Source: Rhabdophis nuchalis
Taxonomy: Eukaryota > Chordata > Lepidosauria > Squamata > Natricidae
Length of the DNA: 64,000 nt
Assembly: GCA_039707465.1 (NCBI GenBank)
Contig: CM077658.1
Span: 15,935,574 to 15,999,573 of the forward strand
Direction: 5' to 3'
A program made the position numbers and the translations under genes. The notes beneath the pieces were generated by a model. The model had not been told where the DNA came from. It did no database searches and saw nothing but the letters and a program-made list of their open reading frames with translations. Positions 1 through 11,424 of the stretch are shown piece after piece; position 1 is the stretch's first letter, and every line of letters starts with the position of its first letter.

Positions 1-41
1 TGTTTAAAATTTTGAGTTCAGCTAAATTCTAGGACTTAGAT

Positions 42-727
42 CATGGGTGTCAAACTCAAGGCCTGCGGGCCGGATCCAGCACACAAGGTGCTTAGATCTG
101 GCCCACAGGGCTGCCCTACAAGCAGGGCTAATAATAATAATAATTTTAATTTATAACCCGCTCTCTCTCCCCGAAGGGACTCGAGGCGGGGCACAGGGAA
201 TTAAAAATACAATTAAAAACCACAAACGGAATACAAAGTTAAAAACAAATAATCTGGCCCTGTGCTAAAAAAACCCTATAAAACTAAAACTATCCCTAAA
301 AACCCCTAAAACAATTTAAAACAATTTAAATTACCCTAGGCCGGCCAAGCAGAAGAAGTGTGTTTTTAGTTTCTGTCGGAAGGAGCAAAGCTCCGTGGTT
401 GTTCTGATTTCGGGGGGAAGGTCGTTCCAGAGGGTTGGGCCCACCACAGAGAAGGCCCTTCCCCTGGGCGTCGCCCTCTGGCATAGCCTAGTGGACGGCA
501 CCCGGAGAAGTCCCTCTCTGTGGGAGCGAATCGGCCGCAGGGCTGCCCTAGAAGCAGAAGGACCACTCTGCGGTGCCTCTGCCAGTGAAAATGGAGCCGC
601 TCTCCTGACTCTGTTTTCACTGGCAGAGCGCTCAGCCCCCACCAGCACCCCCGACATGAGTGATGTCGAGCTGGCCATGCTCATCATGGCCATATCCACC
701 AGGCCCTCCAAGGCCAAACACAACCCC
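42..727. mobile_element. hAT non-autonomous element, split by an L2 insertion
   Basis: The element starts CATGGGTGTCAAACTC at 42 and is preceded by ACTTAGAT (34-41), which fits the nnnTAnnn target pattern of Buster-type hAT elements. Its body runs 42-125 and resumes at about 538-727 with a GC-rich segment typical of this MITE type. An L2 fragment sits between. The right terminal repeat is missing; a SINE begins at 728, so the right duplication cannot be checked. Confidence 0.6.
126..537 (-). mobile_element. L2-clade LINE 3' fragment (pseudogene) with target-site duplication
   Basis: Read on the minus strand, this encodes the end of the L2 ORF (motifs RPIRSHREGLLRVP, GRAFSVVGPTLWNDLPPE, KTHFFCLAGLG), then a 3' UTR ending in an (ATT)n tail at 128-145. 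It is flanked by a 20-bp direct repeat (106-125 and 538-557, one mismatch) that also restores the interrupted hAT element. It is 5'-truncated and cannot move on its own. The apparent 130-residue frame at 331-723 is a chance fusion of L2 and hAT sequence. Confidence 0.85.
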
Positions 728-850
728 TGATGGAAGGTTGAGTCAACCTTGAGCCTGGTGACATTTGAACTGCCAAGTTGCAGTCAGCTGGCAGTCAGCA
801 GAAGTAGCCTGCAGTACTGCACTCTAACCACTGCGCCACCGCTACTAAAG
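728..850 (-). mobile_element. tRNA-related SINE fragment (TCTAAGTGCT-tail family)
   Basis: On the minus strand it reads GGCGCAGTGGTTAGAGTGC, then a box-B-like GCAGTTCAAAT and GGCTCAAGGTTGACTCAACC. The same body occurs at 36640, 48030, 63255 and 63595. The 3' part and tail are absent. Confidence 0.7.
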
Positions 851-1203
851 ACATTTACAAAGTTCTTTACTTCAAACAGAAATGGTGTCATGGCACCAAC
901 AGGTAAAAAAACCCAGAGAAAAGTCAACTCAACAAACCGAGCAGCCCAAAATAGATAACTAGAGGAGCTATGGACTTGACCTTCAAGAGAAAACCAGCAC
1001 GACCCAAAACTTCTTAAGGCCAAAGCTATAACTGTCTCTTCTCATCAGTAAAGTCAGGCTTCACGACTGAACTCCTTGTGAAGGGAGATTATTGCAGAAG
1101 AAAAGCAAAAAGTTTACTTTTTAAAAATCTCATGTCCTTCCCTTCGTGTTGTGACAGGGTTGAGGGAAGCATTCCTTCCAAAGTTGCAAATTACTGCATG
1201 TAA
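851..1203. other. No gene seen; single-copy-looking DNA
   Basis: I recognise no coding, repeat or RNA signature here. Confidence 0.5.
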
Positions 1204-4047
1204 TGTAGGAATGACGAGGGAGATGATATCAAAACTCAAGATTTTGAGCCAAAGGAGACCACGATCCCTCAGACGACCGGGTGCGAGTCCCTCCTTGTGA
1301 AGTGGGGCCTAGGGAGGCAGTTGGGCGTGTTAGTTGTATACCTGGCTCCTCGCTATACAACAACAGCCCTGCCCGAGCTCCTAGAGGTGATAGCTGAGGC
1401 GGCAGTGGAGACCCCCAGACTGTTAGTCATGGGGGACTTTAATCTGCCGTCAGCAGGCGAAACCTCTGGTGCAGCTCGGGAGTTCATGGCTTCCATGACA
1501 GCCATGGACCTGACCCAAGTAGTTGTAGGCCCTACCCACGAGGGCGGACACACCCTGGATCTAATCTTCGTCTCGGGACAGTGGAGTAGTGATCTGGGAA
1601 TAGGGGATCTAGTCATCACACCCCTGTCATGGACAGATCACGCTCTCCTTCGGCTCGACTTTCCGATCGCCGCACCTCACCGCGGGGAGGCGGAACCGGA
1701 TATTCCTATATGGTTCCGCCCCAGGCTCCTGATGGACCCGATAAGGTTCCAAAGGGAGCTTGGGCCAATTCCTGTGGACTTGCCCCGCGACTCGACTGAG
1801 GACCTAGTGGCCGCATGGTTAAGTGCGGCCATGGGGGCCTTGGACCGAGTCGCGCCCTTGCGGCCTCTCTTGCGGCGACGAACCACCTGGGCTCCTTGGT
1901 TTACCGAGGGGCTTAGGGGGATGAAGCGCCACAAGAGACGCCTAGAGAGCAGATGGAGATCTTCTCGCTCCGAAGCCGACCGAACACTAGTGAGAGACCA
2001 TATTAGGACTTACTTAGTGGCGATAAGAGTGGCCAAACGTGAGTATTGTGCCACTCTTATTGCATCCGCAGATAACCGCCCTGCCGCCCTGTTTGGGGTG
2101 ACCCGCTCCCTCCTTCAACAGAGGCCGCGGGAAGCCCCTTTACAGGGTCGAGCAGAGGAATTTGGGATTTATCTGCAGGAGAAAATCACTCGGATTCGGA
2201 ACGAGTTACCCTCCATCGACAGTGGCCCAGTCGAGCGGGCCGAGGCTGTTCTTGTGACACCATCTTGGGAGGAGTTTGATTTTGTTACCACCGAGGATAT
2301 GGACAAGTTGTCAAAGAGACTTAGGGCTACCACATGTTTATTGGACCCGTGTCCCTCCTGGCTTGTACTGGCATCCTGGGAGACGACACGAGGCTGGCTC
2401 CAGGGCATTGTCAACGCATCTTTGAGTGAGGGGTCCTTGCCTGCCGTCTTGAAAGAGGCGGTAGTAAGGCCCCTCCTCAAGAAGCCGTCCCTGGATCCAG
2501 CATTATTAGAGAACTATCGTCCCGTCTCCAACCTCCACTTTTTAGTGAAGGTTGTTGAGAGTGTGGTGGCTCAACAGTTTCCGCGACACTTGGAGGAAGT
2601 TGATTATCTAGACCCGCGCCAGTCCGGCTTCCGACCCGGGCACAGCACCGAGACGGCATTGGTCGCGTTGGTTGATGATCTCTGGAGGGCGCGGGATAGA
2701 GGATATTCCTCTATCCTAGTCCTATTAGACCTCTCAGCGGCTTTTGATACCATCGACCATGGTATCCTATTGCGCCGACTGGGGGGGTTGGGGTTGGGAG
2801 GCACCGTTCTGCGGTGGTTCTCATCCTACCTCTCTGGTCGGTCGCAATATGTGTTGACAGGGGGGCAGAGGTCGGCCTCGAGACCCCTCATATGTGGGGT
2901 TCCTCAGGGGTCGGTCCTCTCGCCCCTCCTATTCAACACATATATGAAGCCGCTGGGTGAGATCATCCGTGGTTTTGGGGTGGGATATCATCTGTACGCT
3001 GATGATACTCAGTTGTACTTATCCACCCCAGACCACCCCAACGATGCCGTCGAGGTTATGTCCCGGTGCTTGGAAGCCGTACGGATCTGGATGGGTGGTA
3101 ACAAACTCAGGCTCAACCCGTCCAAGACTGAGTGGCTGTGGCTTCCGGCGCCTCGGTTCAGCCAGATTATTCCAACTCTGGCCATTGGGGGCGAAACACC
3201 GGCCCCCGTGGAGAGGGCGCGCAATTTGGGTGTCCTCCTGGATTCCCGGCTGTCTATGGAAGATCATGTGGCAGCCGTGGCCAGGGGGGCGTTTCATCAG
3301 GTTCGCCTGATGCGCCAATTGCGCCCCTTACTGGACCGGGGGGCCTTACGCACAGTCACTCAAGCACTCGTCACCTCTCGACTCGACTACTGTAATGCTC
3401 TCTACATGGGGCTTCCCTTGAGGTGCACCCGAAAGCTGCAGCTAGTCCAGAACGCAGCCGCGCGGGTGATTACGGGAGCGCCTAGACACTCCCACATAAC
3501 ACCTATCCTGCGCGAGCTGCACTGGCTTCCTGTGGTCTTTCGGGTGCGCTTCAAGGTTTTAACGACCATCTTTAAAGCGCTCCATGGCTCGGGGCCTAGT
3601 TATATGCGAGACCGCCTCCTGCCCCATACATCTCTTAGACCGATACGCTCCCACAGAGAGGGCCTCCTCAGGGTGCCGTCGGCTGGACAATGCCGACTAG
3701 CGACACCCAGGGGGAGAGCCTTCTCTGTGGCGGGCCCAGTCCTCTGGAACGACTTACCCCCTGAACTCCGCACCATCTCCGACCTCCGCCTCTTCCGCAA
3801 GTGTCTGAAGACACACCTATTTCACCTAGCCGGCCTAGCGTAACCTCCACACTGACCATTAGATAGTTTTTAAACCTGGGATTTTAATTTGGTTTTAGCG
3901 CAGGGTTTATTTATTAAAATAAGTATTTTAAATTTCATATATTTTATATTTTGTATGTATTTTAACATCCCTGTGCGCCGCCCTGGGTCCTAACAAGGAG
4001 AAGGGCGGGATATAAATTTAATAAAATAAAAAATAAATAAATAAATG
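1204..4047 (+). mobile_element. L2-clade LINE, 5'-truncated, intact RT region and 3' end
   Basis: The element contains the C-terminal half of the endonuclease, the full reverse transcriptase, the C-terminal domain, and a 3' UTR. The UTR ends in a conserved block (about 3975-4015, CGCCCTGGGTCC...GGGCGGGATATAAATTT) followed by an (AATA)n tail at about 4020-4046. The same block ends the other L2 copies in the window. The 5' UTR, any ORF1 and the endonuclease N-terminus are missing. No convincing flanking duplication was found. Confidence 0.9.
1297..3843 (+). CDS. L2-clade LINE endonuclease/reverse transcriptase, N-terminally truncated
   Basis: This frame of 848 codons makes the polyprotein that nicks target DNA and reverse-transcribes LINE RNA by target-primed reverse transcription. 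Residues about 15-125 are the C-terminal part of an APE-type endonuclease (VMGDFNLPSAG, HTLDLIFVS and TDHALLRLDF). The RT domain spans about 370-690, with motif A LLDLSAAFDTIDH (catalytic Asp at residue 478), motif B GVPQGSVLSPLLFN and motif C YADD at 567-570. The C-terminal domain has SRLDYCNALYMGLP, QNAAARVITGA and ELHWLPV, which are typical of the L2 clade. The listed start is GTG, not a real initiator: the frame is open back to the stop at 1201-1203, so the protein is truncated by retrotransposition. No stop or frameshift interrupts the domains, which suggests a young copy. It is not a host gene. Confidence 0.88.
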   Translation: MKWGLGRQLGVLVVYLAPRYTTTALPELLEVIAEAAVETPRLLVMGDFNLPSAGETSGAAREFMASMTAMDLTQVVVGPTHEGGHTLDLIFVSGQWSSDLGIGDLVITPLSWTDHALLRLDFPIAAPHRGEAEPDIPIWFRPRLLMDPIRFQRELGPIPVDLPRDSTEDLVAAWLSAAMGALDRVAPLRPLLRRRTTWAPWFTEGLRGMKRHKRRLESRWRSSRSEADRTLVRDHIRTYLVAIRVAKREYCATLIASADNRPAALFGVTRSLLQQRPREAPLQGRAEEFGIYLQEKITRIRNELPSIDSGPVERAEAVLVTPSWEEFDFVTTEDMDKLSKRLRATTCLLDPCPSWLVLASWETTRGWLQGIVNASLSEGSLPAVLKEAVVRPLLKKPSLDPALLENYRPVSNLHFLVKVVESVVAQQFPRHLEEVDYLDPRQSGFRPGHSTETALVALVDDLWRARDRGYSSILVLLDLSAAFDTIDHGILLRRLGGLGLGGTVLRWFSSYLSGRSQYVLTGGQRSASRPLICGVPQGSVLSPLLFNTYMKPLGEIIRGFGVGYHLYADDTQLYLSTPDHPNDAVEVMSRCLEAVRIWMGGNKLRLNPSKTEWLWLPAPRFSQIIPTLAIGGETPAPVERARNLGVLLDSRLSMEDHVAAVARGAFHQVRLMRQLRPLLDRGALRTVTQALVTSRLDYCNALYMGLPLRCTRKLQLVQNAAARVITGAPRHSHITPILRELHWLPVVFRVRFKVLTTIFKALHGSGPSYMRDRLLPHTSLRPIRSHREGLLRVPSAGQCRLATPRGRAFSVAGPVLWNDLPPELRTISDLRLFRKCLKTHLFHLAGLA

Positions 4048-4540
4048 TTGTCTTAAAGCAGATGATTGCCTAACGTGTCTTCTCGGGAGAAGCACATGGC
4101 TGCTGATCGATACTTTGGACAGATAAATTAGAACGGGGCAGGTAAATTAGAATTGGCTGTTTGAATCTCATTAGACGCTGAAAATGTCTTTGATATGGTT
4201 CAGATTGAATTTCTGCAGTGTGTTCTAATAAGATACGGGTTTCCATCAACTTTTTTTTTCTTTCGGATTATAATTTGGTATTTTAACCCCGTGGTCAGTA
4301 AATGCTTCTCTTTCTCAATTCATTAAGTTATACTGTTGCCTACATCACATATTCCTCCTATGTCCTTTAATTATTAATCTGATTCATGAGTCTTAACTAG
4401 TCACATAGCTCAGATTCCGTTTAGACTATCTCAAGAGATTAAGAGTGGGGTAGCAATTGACACAGAATGTAATTTATAGATGGTAATGAAATTATGGATT
4501 ATCAATAATAATAATAATCGTTATTGATAATTGATAATTG
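4048..4540. other. No gene seen; AT-rich single-copy-looking DNA
   Basis: AT-rich sequence with a short (ATA)n run near 4504-4519. No recognised element. Confidence 0.5.
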
Positions 4541-4655
4541 CGGGGTCCTTAGTGCTGTCTGAACTTGGTTGCTATCACTGATGATGCTACTTAGTTGAGT
4601 AGTGAAGCTTCTACAGGAAAACAAGCAAGTTCAGAGAACATGAAGGACCCACAGT
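4541..4655. repeat. Foldback repeat with CTGATGA...GAAG hairpin
   Basis: Outer arms GGGTCCTTAGTGCTGTCTGA and its near complement pair, and an inner CTACT/AGTAG stem follows CTGATGA. The same design, with different sequence, appears at 15718-15912 and near 62200. I do not know the parent element. Confidence 0.5.
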
Positions 4656-5119
4656 TCATATATTATCTTCTATTGACAGTTGATCATCATTAATAGTCAT
4701 TATTGTAAATAATAATGGATAATTATTGCTACAGAAGGTGACTGAAGTTATACAGCAATACATTATTAGCAATATAGGGTTATATTACCAATTAGAAGAA
4801 AAATCTACCTGCTGCCTCTGGAATCTGCAAGAGACTGCCACAGGAAAGTGAAACTGCTACAGACTGAAAAAATACCTGGGTATATATTTTTGTTGAAATA
4901 CAACACCCTATGTCGAATTAAATATTTGTAAAAGTATAGATGCAATTTCAGTAGCTGTAAACCAATGGTTTGGGCTAACTCCATGTTGATGCAAATGGAT
5001 ATTATATGGATTTATTACTAGTTAGGTTCCCTTCGTTTCTGTTATGTTTAATTTGTATTAATCATTATAGCGATCATACACTATACAGCTTTTTAAAAAT
5101 TATTGCATAATGCTAGATT
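4656..5119. other. No gene seen; AT-rich DNA
   Basis: AT-rich sequence with many short TTATTA/AATAAT runs. Nothing else recognised. Confidence 0.5.
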
Positions 5120-5412
5120 TAGGGGGAAAGTGGCTAAGATGCTGAGCTTGTCAATCAGAAAGGTCAGTAGTCCAGCGGTTCAAAATCCTAGTACCATGTA
5201 ATGAGATGAGCTGCCATTACTTGTCTCAGCTTCCGACAACCTAGCAGTTCGAAAGCATGCAAAATGCAAGTAGAAAAATACTTTGGTGGGAAGGTAACAG
5301 CGTTCCGTGTGCCTTTGGCATTTGGTCATGCTGGCCACATGACAACGGAGACGTCTTCGGACAGTGTTTGCTCTTCAGCTTTGAAACGGAGATGAGCACC
5401 ATCTCCGTTTAT
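5120..5412 (+). mobile_element. Sauria-type tRNA SINE
   Basis: It has a tRNA-like head (GTGGCTAAGATGCTGAG; box B GCGGTTCAAAATCC), then the shared body (AGCAGTTCGAAAGCATG, TTTGGTGGGAAGGTAACAGC, CTGGCCACATGAC, CGGAGATGAGCACC). The BovB-like 3' tail is lost. Confidence 0.85.
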
Positions 5413-5627
5413 TTTGTCAAAGAATGTAGTAATGAAAGAATCTCCCCCTCCCCCCTCTCTCTCTCATCCCTAGATACATTTTTTCCCTTGAAGGATTGCC
5501 TGTAGTTATTTTGATGAAAACAAACCAATCTAATCTTGTTTGCATAAATCCCGCAAAGCCACACCCACCGAACCGATTTTATATGGGCCATGCGTGTGTT
5601 TTAGGTATATGTATGTATATAATAAGG

Positions 5628-5935
5628 GTGACATGGTGGCTCAGTGGTTAAGACACTGGATTTGTTGGCTGAAAAGTCGGCAGCCCAGGTTCGAGTCCTG
5701 AGAGTCACACAACGGGGTGAGCTCCTGTCCTCCCTCCAGCTCCTTCCCACTTACCAATTCGAAAGCATACAAATGTGAGTGGGTAAATCGGTACCACTTT
5801 AGTAGAAAGGTAACAGAGTTCTGTGACATCATGCTGGCCACAAGACGGTGGAAATATCTTCAGACAGCGCTGGCGCAATGGCTTTGAAATGGAGTTGACA
5901 ATGACTAGCCAAGTAAAATCTGCAGGGACTCCATC
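5628..5935 (+). mobile_element. Sauria-type SINE, tail variant
   Basis: A tRNA-like head (GGTGGCTCAGTGGTTAAGAC; box B GGTTCGAGTCC) joins the Sauria body. The 3' end is AGTAAAATCTGCAGGGAC instead of the CCCCTAGAGTCGGGAA tail. The copy at 24984-25295 has the same tail, so this is a subfamily and not a one-off rearrangement. Confidence 0.7.
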
Positions 5936-6814
5936 TATCTATTACAAAATCAATAGGGTACCATTTATGTGTAAAAGTAACAAATTGTGCAATACATAGA
6001 TTTAGAAGAAAAATTGTAAATGCTATTATCATTATTTTTTGCTCGAAAGGTAGACTTTGCTACTTCCCCTCTGGTCAAAACAGGAGGGAAAAAAACCCCA
6101 ATGCACAAAGGCAAAATCCTCTGATATCATTTCTAGCTTATGTTTAAATGAAAATAACAGGTCAGGGATAAGACAAAGTAATTTAAAGGACTCACACTGC
6201 TATGATATGTGGCATTGCCCACAGCTACACCTTGCAATCACCCAGTTCATATTTTAGGTCCTGCCACGGGAGTTCATAGTATTTTACAAGTCCATGTTCC
6301 ATGTCAGTGGCTGAATGTACAGTTGAATATGAGTCCTATTTAAATCTGCAAGAAAATAGCTGCAGGTGACATAACCTTTCATGTAGTACCACTGTGTACA
6401 TATACAAGTAATTGAGGCTGTTGACCTCGTCGACGTGCGTACAACTGTAAGTACAAACTTGACATTTTGATACCGCTTGTAGCCTTCCCGTTGTTATTTT
6501 CTGTTCCAATAATCCATTGCAGGTAGAAAAATGAAAGACGGAAGCATGAATGATTAATGCTGTCAAGCTAAAATAATGCATTTAGGAAAAAAAATCCATA
6601 AATCTCTTATTTGTGGCATTTTAAAACTCAACCCGACACTCTTCTGTGCCATTCAGCCTCTTTGGAGCTAGAATAGATGCAAACGTTTTGCAGGCGTCAG
6701 GATGAGCCCGGCCTGCTGGATTCCTCATTCTCTCTAGCTGGGGAAATTGAAACAGCTTTGCCTCTTTCCAAAAATGAGGCAGAAGCTGCCACTAAATCAC
6801 CCTTTGCACAAGTG
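5936..6814. other. No gene seen; single-copy-looking DNA
   Basis: I see no repeat family or exon signature. Short open frames here have no recognisable domain. Confidence 0.5.
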
Positions 6815-7080
6815 GGGAAGGGAGGGAGGGAGGGGAGGAGAGGGAAGCAAAAAAAGAGAAGGAAGGAAAAGAAAAGAGGGAAAGGAAGAAAAAGTGGTTT
6901 TTTTCCCCAGGGAAACAGTCTATCAGGGCAAGTTGTCTACCCAAATATGGGATGGAGCATACTTCTTCCACTCTATGGAAGGGAAGGGAAGGGAGGGAGG
7001 GAGGGAGGGAGGGAGGGAGGGAGGAAGGAAGGAAGGAAGGAAGAAAGAAAGAAAGAAAGAAAGAGAAAGAAAGAAAGAAA

Positions 7081-7125
<45 letters not shown>

Positions 7126-7270
7126 AAAAGAAAGAAAGAGAAAAAGAAAGAAAGAAAGAGAGGGGGAAATGGAAGGAAGGGAAGAAGAATGATGGAAGGG
7201 GAGGGAGAATGAGAGAAGGAAAGGGAAGGGAAGGAAAGAAAAGGAAAGAAGAATGATGGAAGGGAAGGGG
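6815..7270. repeat. GGGA/GGAA/GAAA purine-strand microsatellite complex
   Basis: Nearly pure purine sequence with (GGGA)n at about 6978-7022, (GGAA)n, then (GAAA)n to about 7160, and degenerate flanks. Long open frames on both strands (Lys/Glu/Arg-rich and Ser/Phe-rich) are artefacts of the repeat. Confidence 0.95.
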
Positions 7271-8779
7271 GAGGAAGCGAAGGGATGGCTCCTCTAATGA
7301 AGCCACTTAAATTAACATTTTGGGGGAAAGGGTAACACCACACTGGCTTTGCAAAAAACCAAGAGGAGGCAAGATTGCCAAATTCTAGATGTAGAGTCCT
7401 CTGGATCTCTTCATTGAATAAAAGTGTCCAGTCCACCATTTTAAGATGTCCATTAGGCTTTTGTGTGTTTCCCGCATCAAAATGGCTGGAACCTGAGCTG
7501 CCCATTTCCAGCAAGAATACCAGAAGATTTTAAAGGAGGGAGAAGATAAAGAAATAATAATAATTTGGGAGCCATGTTAAACCCTTGAGCTACTTTGTGG
7601 CTAGAAGCAGGGTCTAGGCGCATTGTTAGTAAACCACCAAACACCAGTAAAAGTGATTGCACTTTGTTATAATGGAAGAACGCACACCATAAAAATCTGT
7701 GGTTTTTTTGTTTTCTTTTGCTTTTGATGCACCGACCTCCAGCACAGAATCAGTGAACCAATGCATACATTAGAATCCTAACCAAAAAAATTATAAATTA
7801 TCTTCCATTAAGAGGTCTTTCATGCTAACGAGATAGCATCTCATCATCTCAACTTGGGAGCCCCACAAAACCTTAAGCACCTATTCACACCTGCCCCATG
7901 ACCCTGGGCTTATTAGAAGCATCTGAGAGTCATTTCAAATTAAAGTTAATTAAAGGGAGGCAATATTAGCTCGATTGTTTCACCTGACGAATCTGTAAAA
8001 GGGAAAATGGCGTAAAAGCCCTAAGCACAGCATTCAGATTTAGGATTTTAAGCAATAATTCCAAACGGAAATGTGATGGAAAAAGAAAGGTTTATTTTAA
8101 ATTAAGAACGTAACATCTTGAACCAACATAAATCATGACAGATACTACTGGCATGAGCAAGGACTTGCAAGTTTCACCACGATGGCTAAGAAAGGCAAAA
8201 GTAACTTTAGGATTTTTTATTTTTACTTTTTTTATTTTTAGAAGACAAAGGAGGGGGAGAAAAAGTTTGTTTCACAGATGCTAAGGACTGTTGCAAATCT
8301 CATTACAATCAAATATACGGTGCAGCCTAATTTAGCCATAAAGCCTGAAGGACATCTTAAACATTTGGATAATCAGGAATTCAGATTTAATTTGAGCCCA
8401 AGAAAGCAGACTAGAAAAGGAAGGCCACGAAATGCATTTATTTAGCTGAAAACAGTTCTAGGCTGGTTCACTGTGGGATCATTTCAGCACTGATTGCATG
8501 CCACTTATAATCCCTAATTGTGCAGCAAATATACTTGAGTTTCTCTCAAGTTGTGTGACCCAACCTATTCACAGAGACTTGGGTTAAGAAACAATTTTAA
8601 AAATGCTGACATAAAGTCTGATAAACGCTATCATCTATTAAATCTATGCCTTTGCAAATCTGTCCAGGCAAGTATATTTCTAATTTTCAAAATCGCATGG
8701 CACCAAGTAAAGCAGAGACAATGTCATTTTATTTTATTTATTTATTTGCAAAGTTTTTCTTTGCAATAGGATCAAAATA
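7271..8779. other. No gene seen; complex non-repetitive DNA
   Basis: About 1.5 kb without a recognised repeat apart from a short (TTTA)n at 8728-8748. The 7780-8500 part is complex, AT-moderate sequence of the kind often found in conserved non-coding DNA, but conservation cannot be judged from one sequence. Confidence 0.45.
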
Positions 8780-9027
8780 GTGTGTTTCCCTGAAATTAAG
8801 ACAGGGCCTTATTTTCTTTTGACCCCAGAAATAAGCGTTTGACCTTATTTTCGGAGAGGTCTTATTATTTTTGAGGTCCAGGAGGCTGCAAGTGTGGTCA
8901 CCTCATGGCTGCTGCTGTGTGGCAATATTTTTGGGAAGGGCTTATTTTCAGAGGAGGGCTTATTATAGCGCATGTGCTCAAAAGCCCGATTGTTATCCAG
9001 GGAGGACTTATTTTCAGGGAAACAGGG
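8780..9027. mobile_element. Mariner-like MITE (TTTCCCTGAAAATAAG family)
   Basis: The ends GTGTGTTTCCCTGAAAT and the inverted CAGGGAAACAGGG are flanked by TA on both sides (8778-8779 and 9028-9029). Internal direct and inverted CTTATTTTC motifs recur. A second copy lies at 55278-55515 and shares the CACCTCATGGCTGCTGCTG core. It has no transposase. Confidence 0.7.
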
Positions 9028-9288
9028 TAGGACATCTGGGAAGGAAAATGCTTCTTCTATAATGCTCAAGATAATTAAGCACAACATTGGCTATCTCTGA
9101 AATACCCGTGGAATATTAAAACATCTCATTTTAAATTGGATCTAAATTTATAGTATAATATCAAAATCAAAACCAACTCACCAAAGACAAACGCTGGTAA
9201 AAGTCACAGTTGTAAATTGTCCCTGAGAAAAAATTGGTAAGAAATACAAATGTGGTCCAGATGAAATGACCAAGCCAAGGGCTCCAAC

Positions 9289-9557
9289 CAGAGGTTGCAT
9301 TCAGCCGGTTCTGACAGGCTCTGGAGAACCAGAAGTGGAAATTTTGAGTATTTCGCAGAACCGGCAAATAGGCTGGCCCCGCCCGGCTGCCTCCCAACCT
9401 CCCAGCTGATCTTTTGTTGTGCTGAACAGGAGAATGGAGCTGGAAAGCAGGCTAGTGGGTTGGGTAGGGAATGGGGACTTTGCAGTCACTTTCTCCTGCC
9501 ACGCCTACAAAGCCACACCCACAGAACTGGTAGTAAAATATTTGAATCCCATCACTG
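9289..9557 (+). mobile_element. hAT-like MITE, GGTGGGATTCA family
   Basis: It starts CAGAGGTTGCATTCAGCCGG and ends TTGAATCCCATCACTG, with flanking 8-bp repeats GCTCCAAC (9281-9288) and ACTCCAAC (9558-9565). The size and the CAG...CTG ends fit a hAT derivative. Internal landmarks are TTCTGGAGAACC-type segments and CCACACCCACAGAACTGG near the end. Confidence 0.75.
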
Positions 9558-9565
9558 ACTCCAAC

Positions 9566-10729
<1,164 letters not shown>

Positions 10730-10744
10730 TTTTTACCACCATTA

Positions 10745-10935
10745 TTACTTTATAATTTAAGGCAGCAAACATATATAATATTCCTTCCTCCTTCTATTTT
10801 CTCCACAATAACATGCCTTAATGTGGGTTGGGCTGAGAGAGATGGGCTGGCCCATCTAGCCAGCTTTCATACCTAAGGCTGGACTAGCACTCATAACCTC
10901 TTGGTTTCTAGGCCAGCACCTTAACCACCACACCA
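10745..10935 (-). mobile_element. MIR/CORE-like tRNA SINE
   Basis: On the minus strand it reads GGTGTGGTGGTTAAGGTGCTGG, CCTAGAAACCAAGAGGTTATGA, and a CAGCCCAACCCACATTAAGG region before a tail. Other copies are at 26463-26660 and 50437-50720. The central CTGGGTGAC-like core is best seen in those. Confidence 0.65.
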
Positions 10936-10979
10936 AAGGGAAGTTTGCAAAGGATGACCAAAGCATGTGGGATGCTGGT

Positions 10980-11124
10980 ACCATCATAAATACATGGCCA
11001 GTTTCCAAGCATAATATAATCACGAAGATGCTGCAAATGTTATAAATGGAGGACTGGTTATAAACCACTTTTCTTCCAGTGCTGTTGTGAGTTTGAATGG
11101 TCACTAAACAAAGGATTGTACGTC
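10980..11124 (+). mobile_element. Mariner-like repeat fragment (AGGTAGTC family)
   Basis: Its end, AGTGCTGTTGTGAGTTTGAA then TGGTCACTAAACAAA, matches 23470-23510. The 5' part is diverged. Confidence 0.55.
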
Positions 11125-11139
11125 ATGGTAATTGATTAT

Positions 11140-11424
11140 TCACAAATCTCCTCTCCAAACGGGCGCCCCCCAATTCCCACCAGACTGCAATGCTGCAAAG
11201 CTTGCCGAGCTGCCCCTCCCCTGTCCTCACTGGACTAGCATCTCCCGAAGCCACTGGCATTGTGAAGATGATGCAGGGTGAGATTTGGGCAGGCGGGGTG
11301 AGCAACTGGTTGCAGGGGGACCAGTTCAGGGGCGTGGCCAGCCAGCCAACCACTACCAGTATGCCAAACTGGGCAAAGTTTCTGCCACGAAACTAGTGCT
11401 AACCGGCTGAATACCACTTATGAG
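11140..11424 (-). mobile_element. Diverged hAT-like element (GGTGGGATTCA-related)
   Basis: It contains GGGGCGTGGCCAGCC, ACTACCAGTATGCC and GCTAACCGGCTGAATACC, recalling the end modules of the GGTGGGATTCA family. Boundaries are uncertain. Confidence 0.45.

Noticed and set aside
331..723. 130-codon minus-strand frame
   Set aside because: It is a fusion of an L2 C-terminus with hAT MITE sequence across an insertion junction, not a gene.
5120..5190. Functional tRNA gene
   Set aside because: The tRNA-like head is part of a dispersed SINE with a mutated stem structure. The same holds for all SINE heads in the window.
6677..7514. Long open frames of up to 240 codons on both strands
   Set aside because: Composition is only Lys/Glu/Arg/Gly or Ser/Phe/Leu/Pro from the purine microsatellite.
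8725..8748. LINE tail from (TTTA)n
   Set aside because: No retroelement sequence is adjacent; a simple repeat is enough to explain it.
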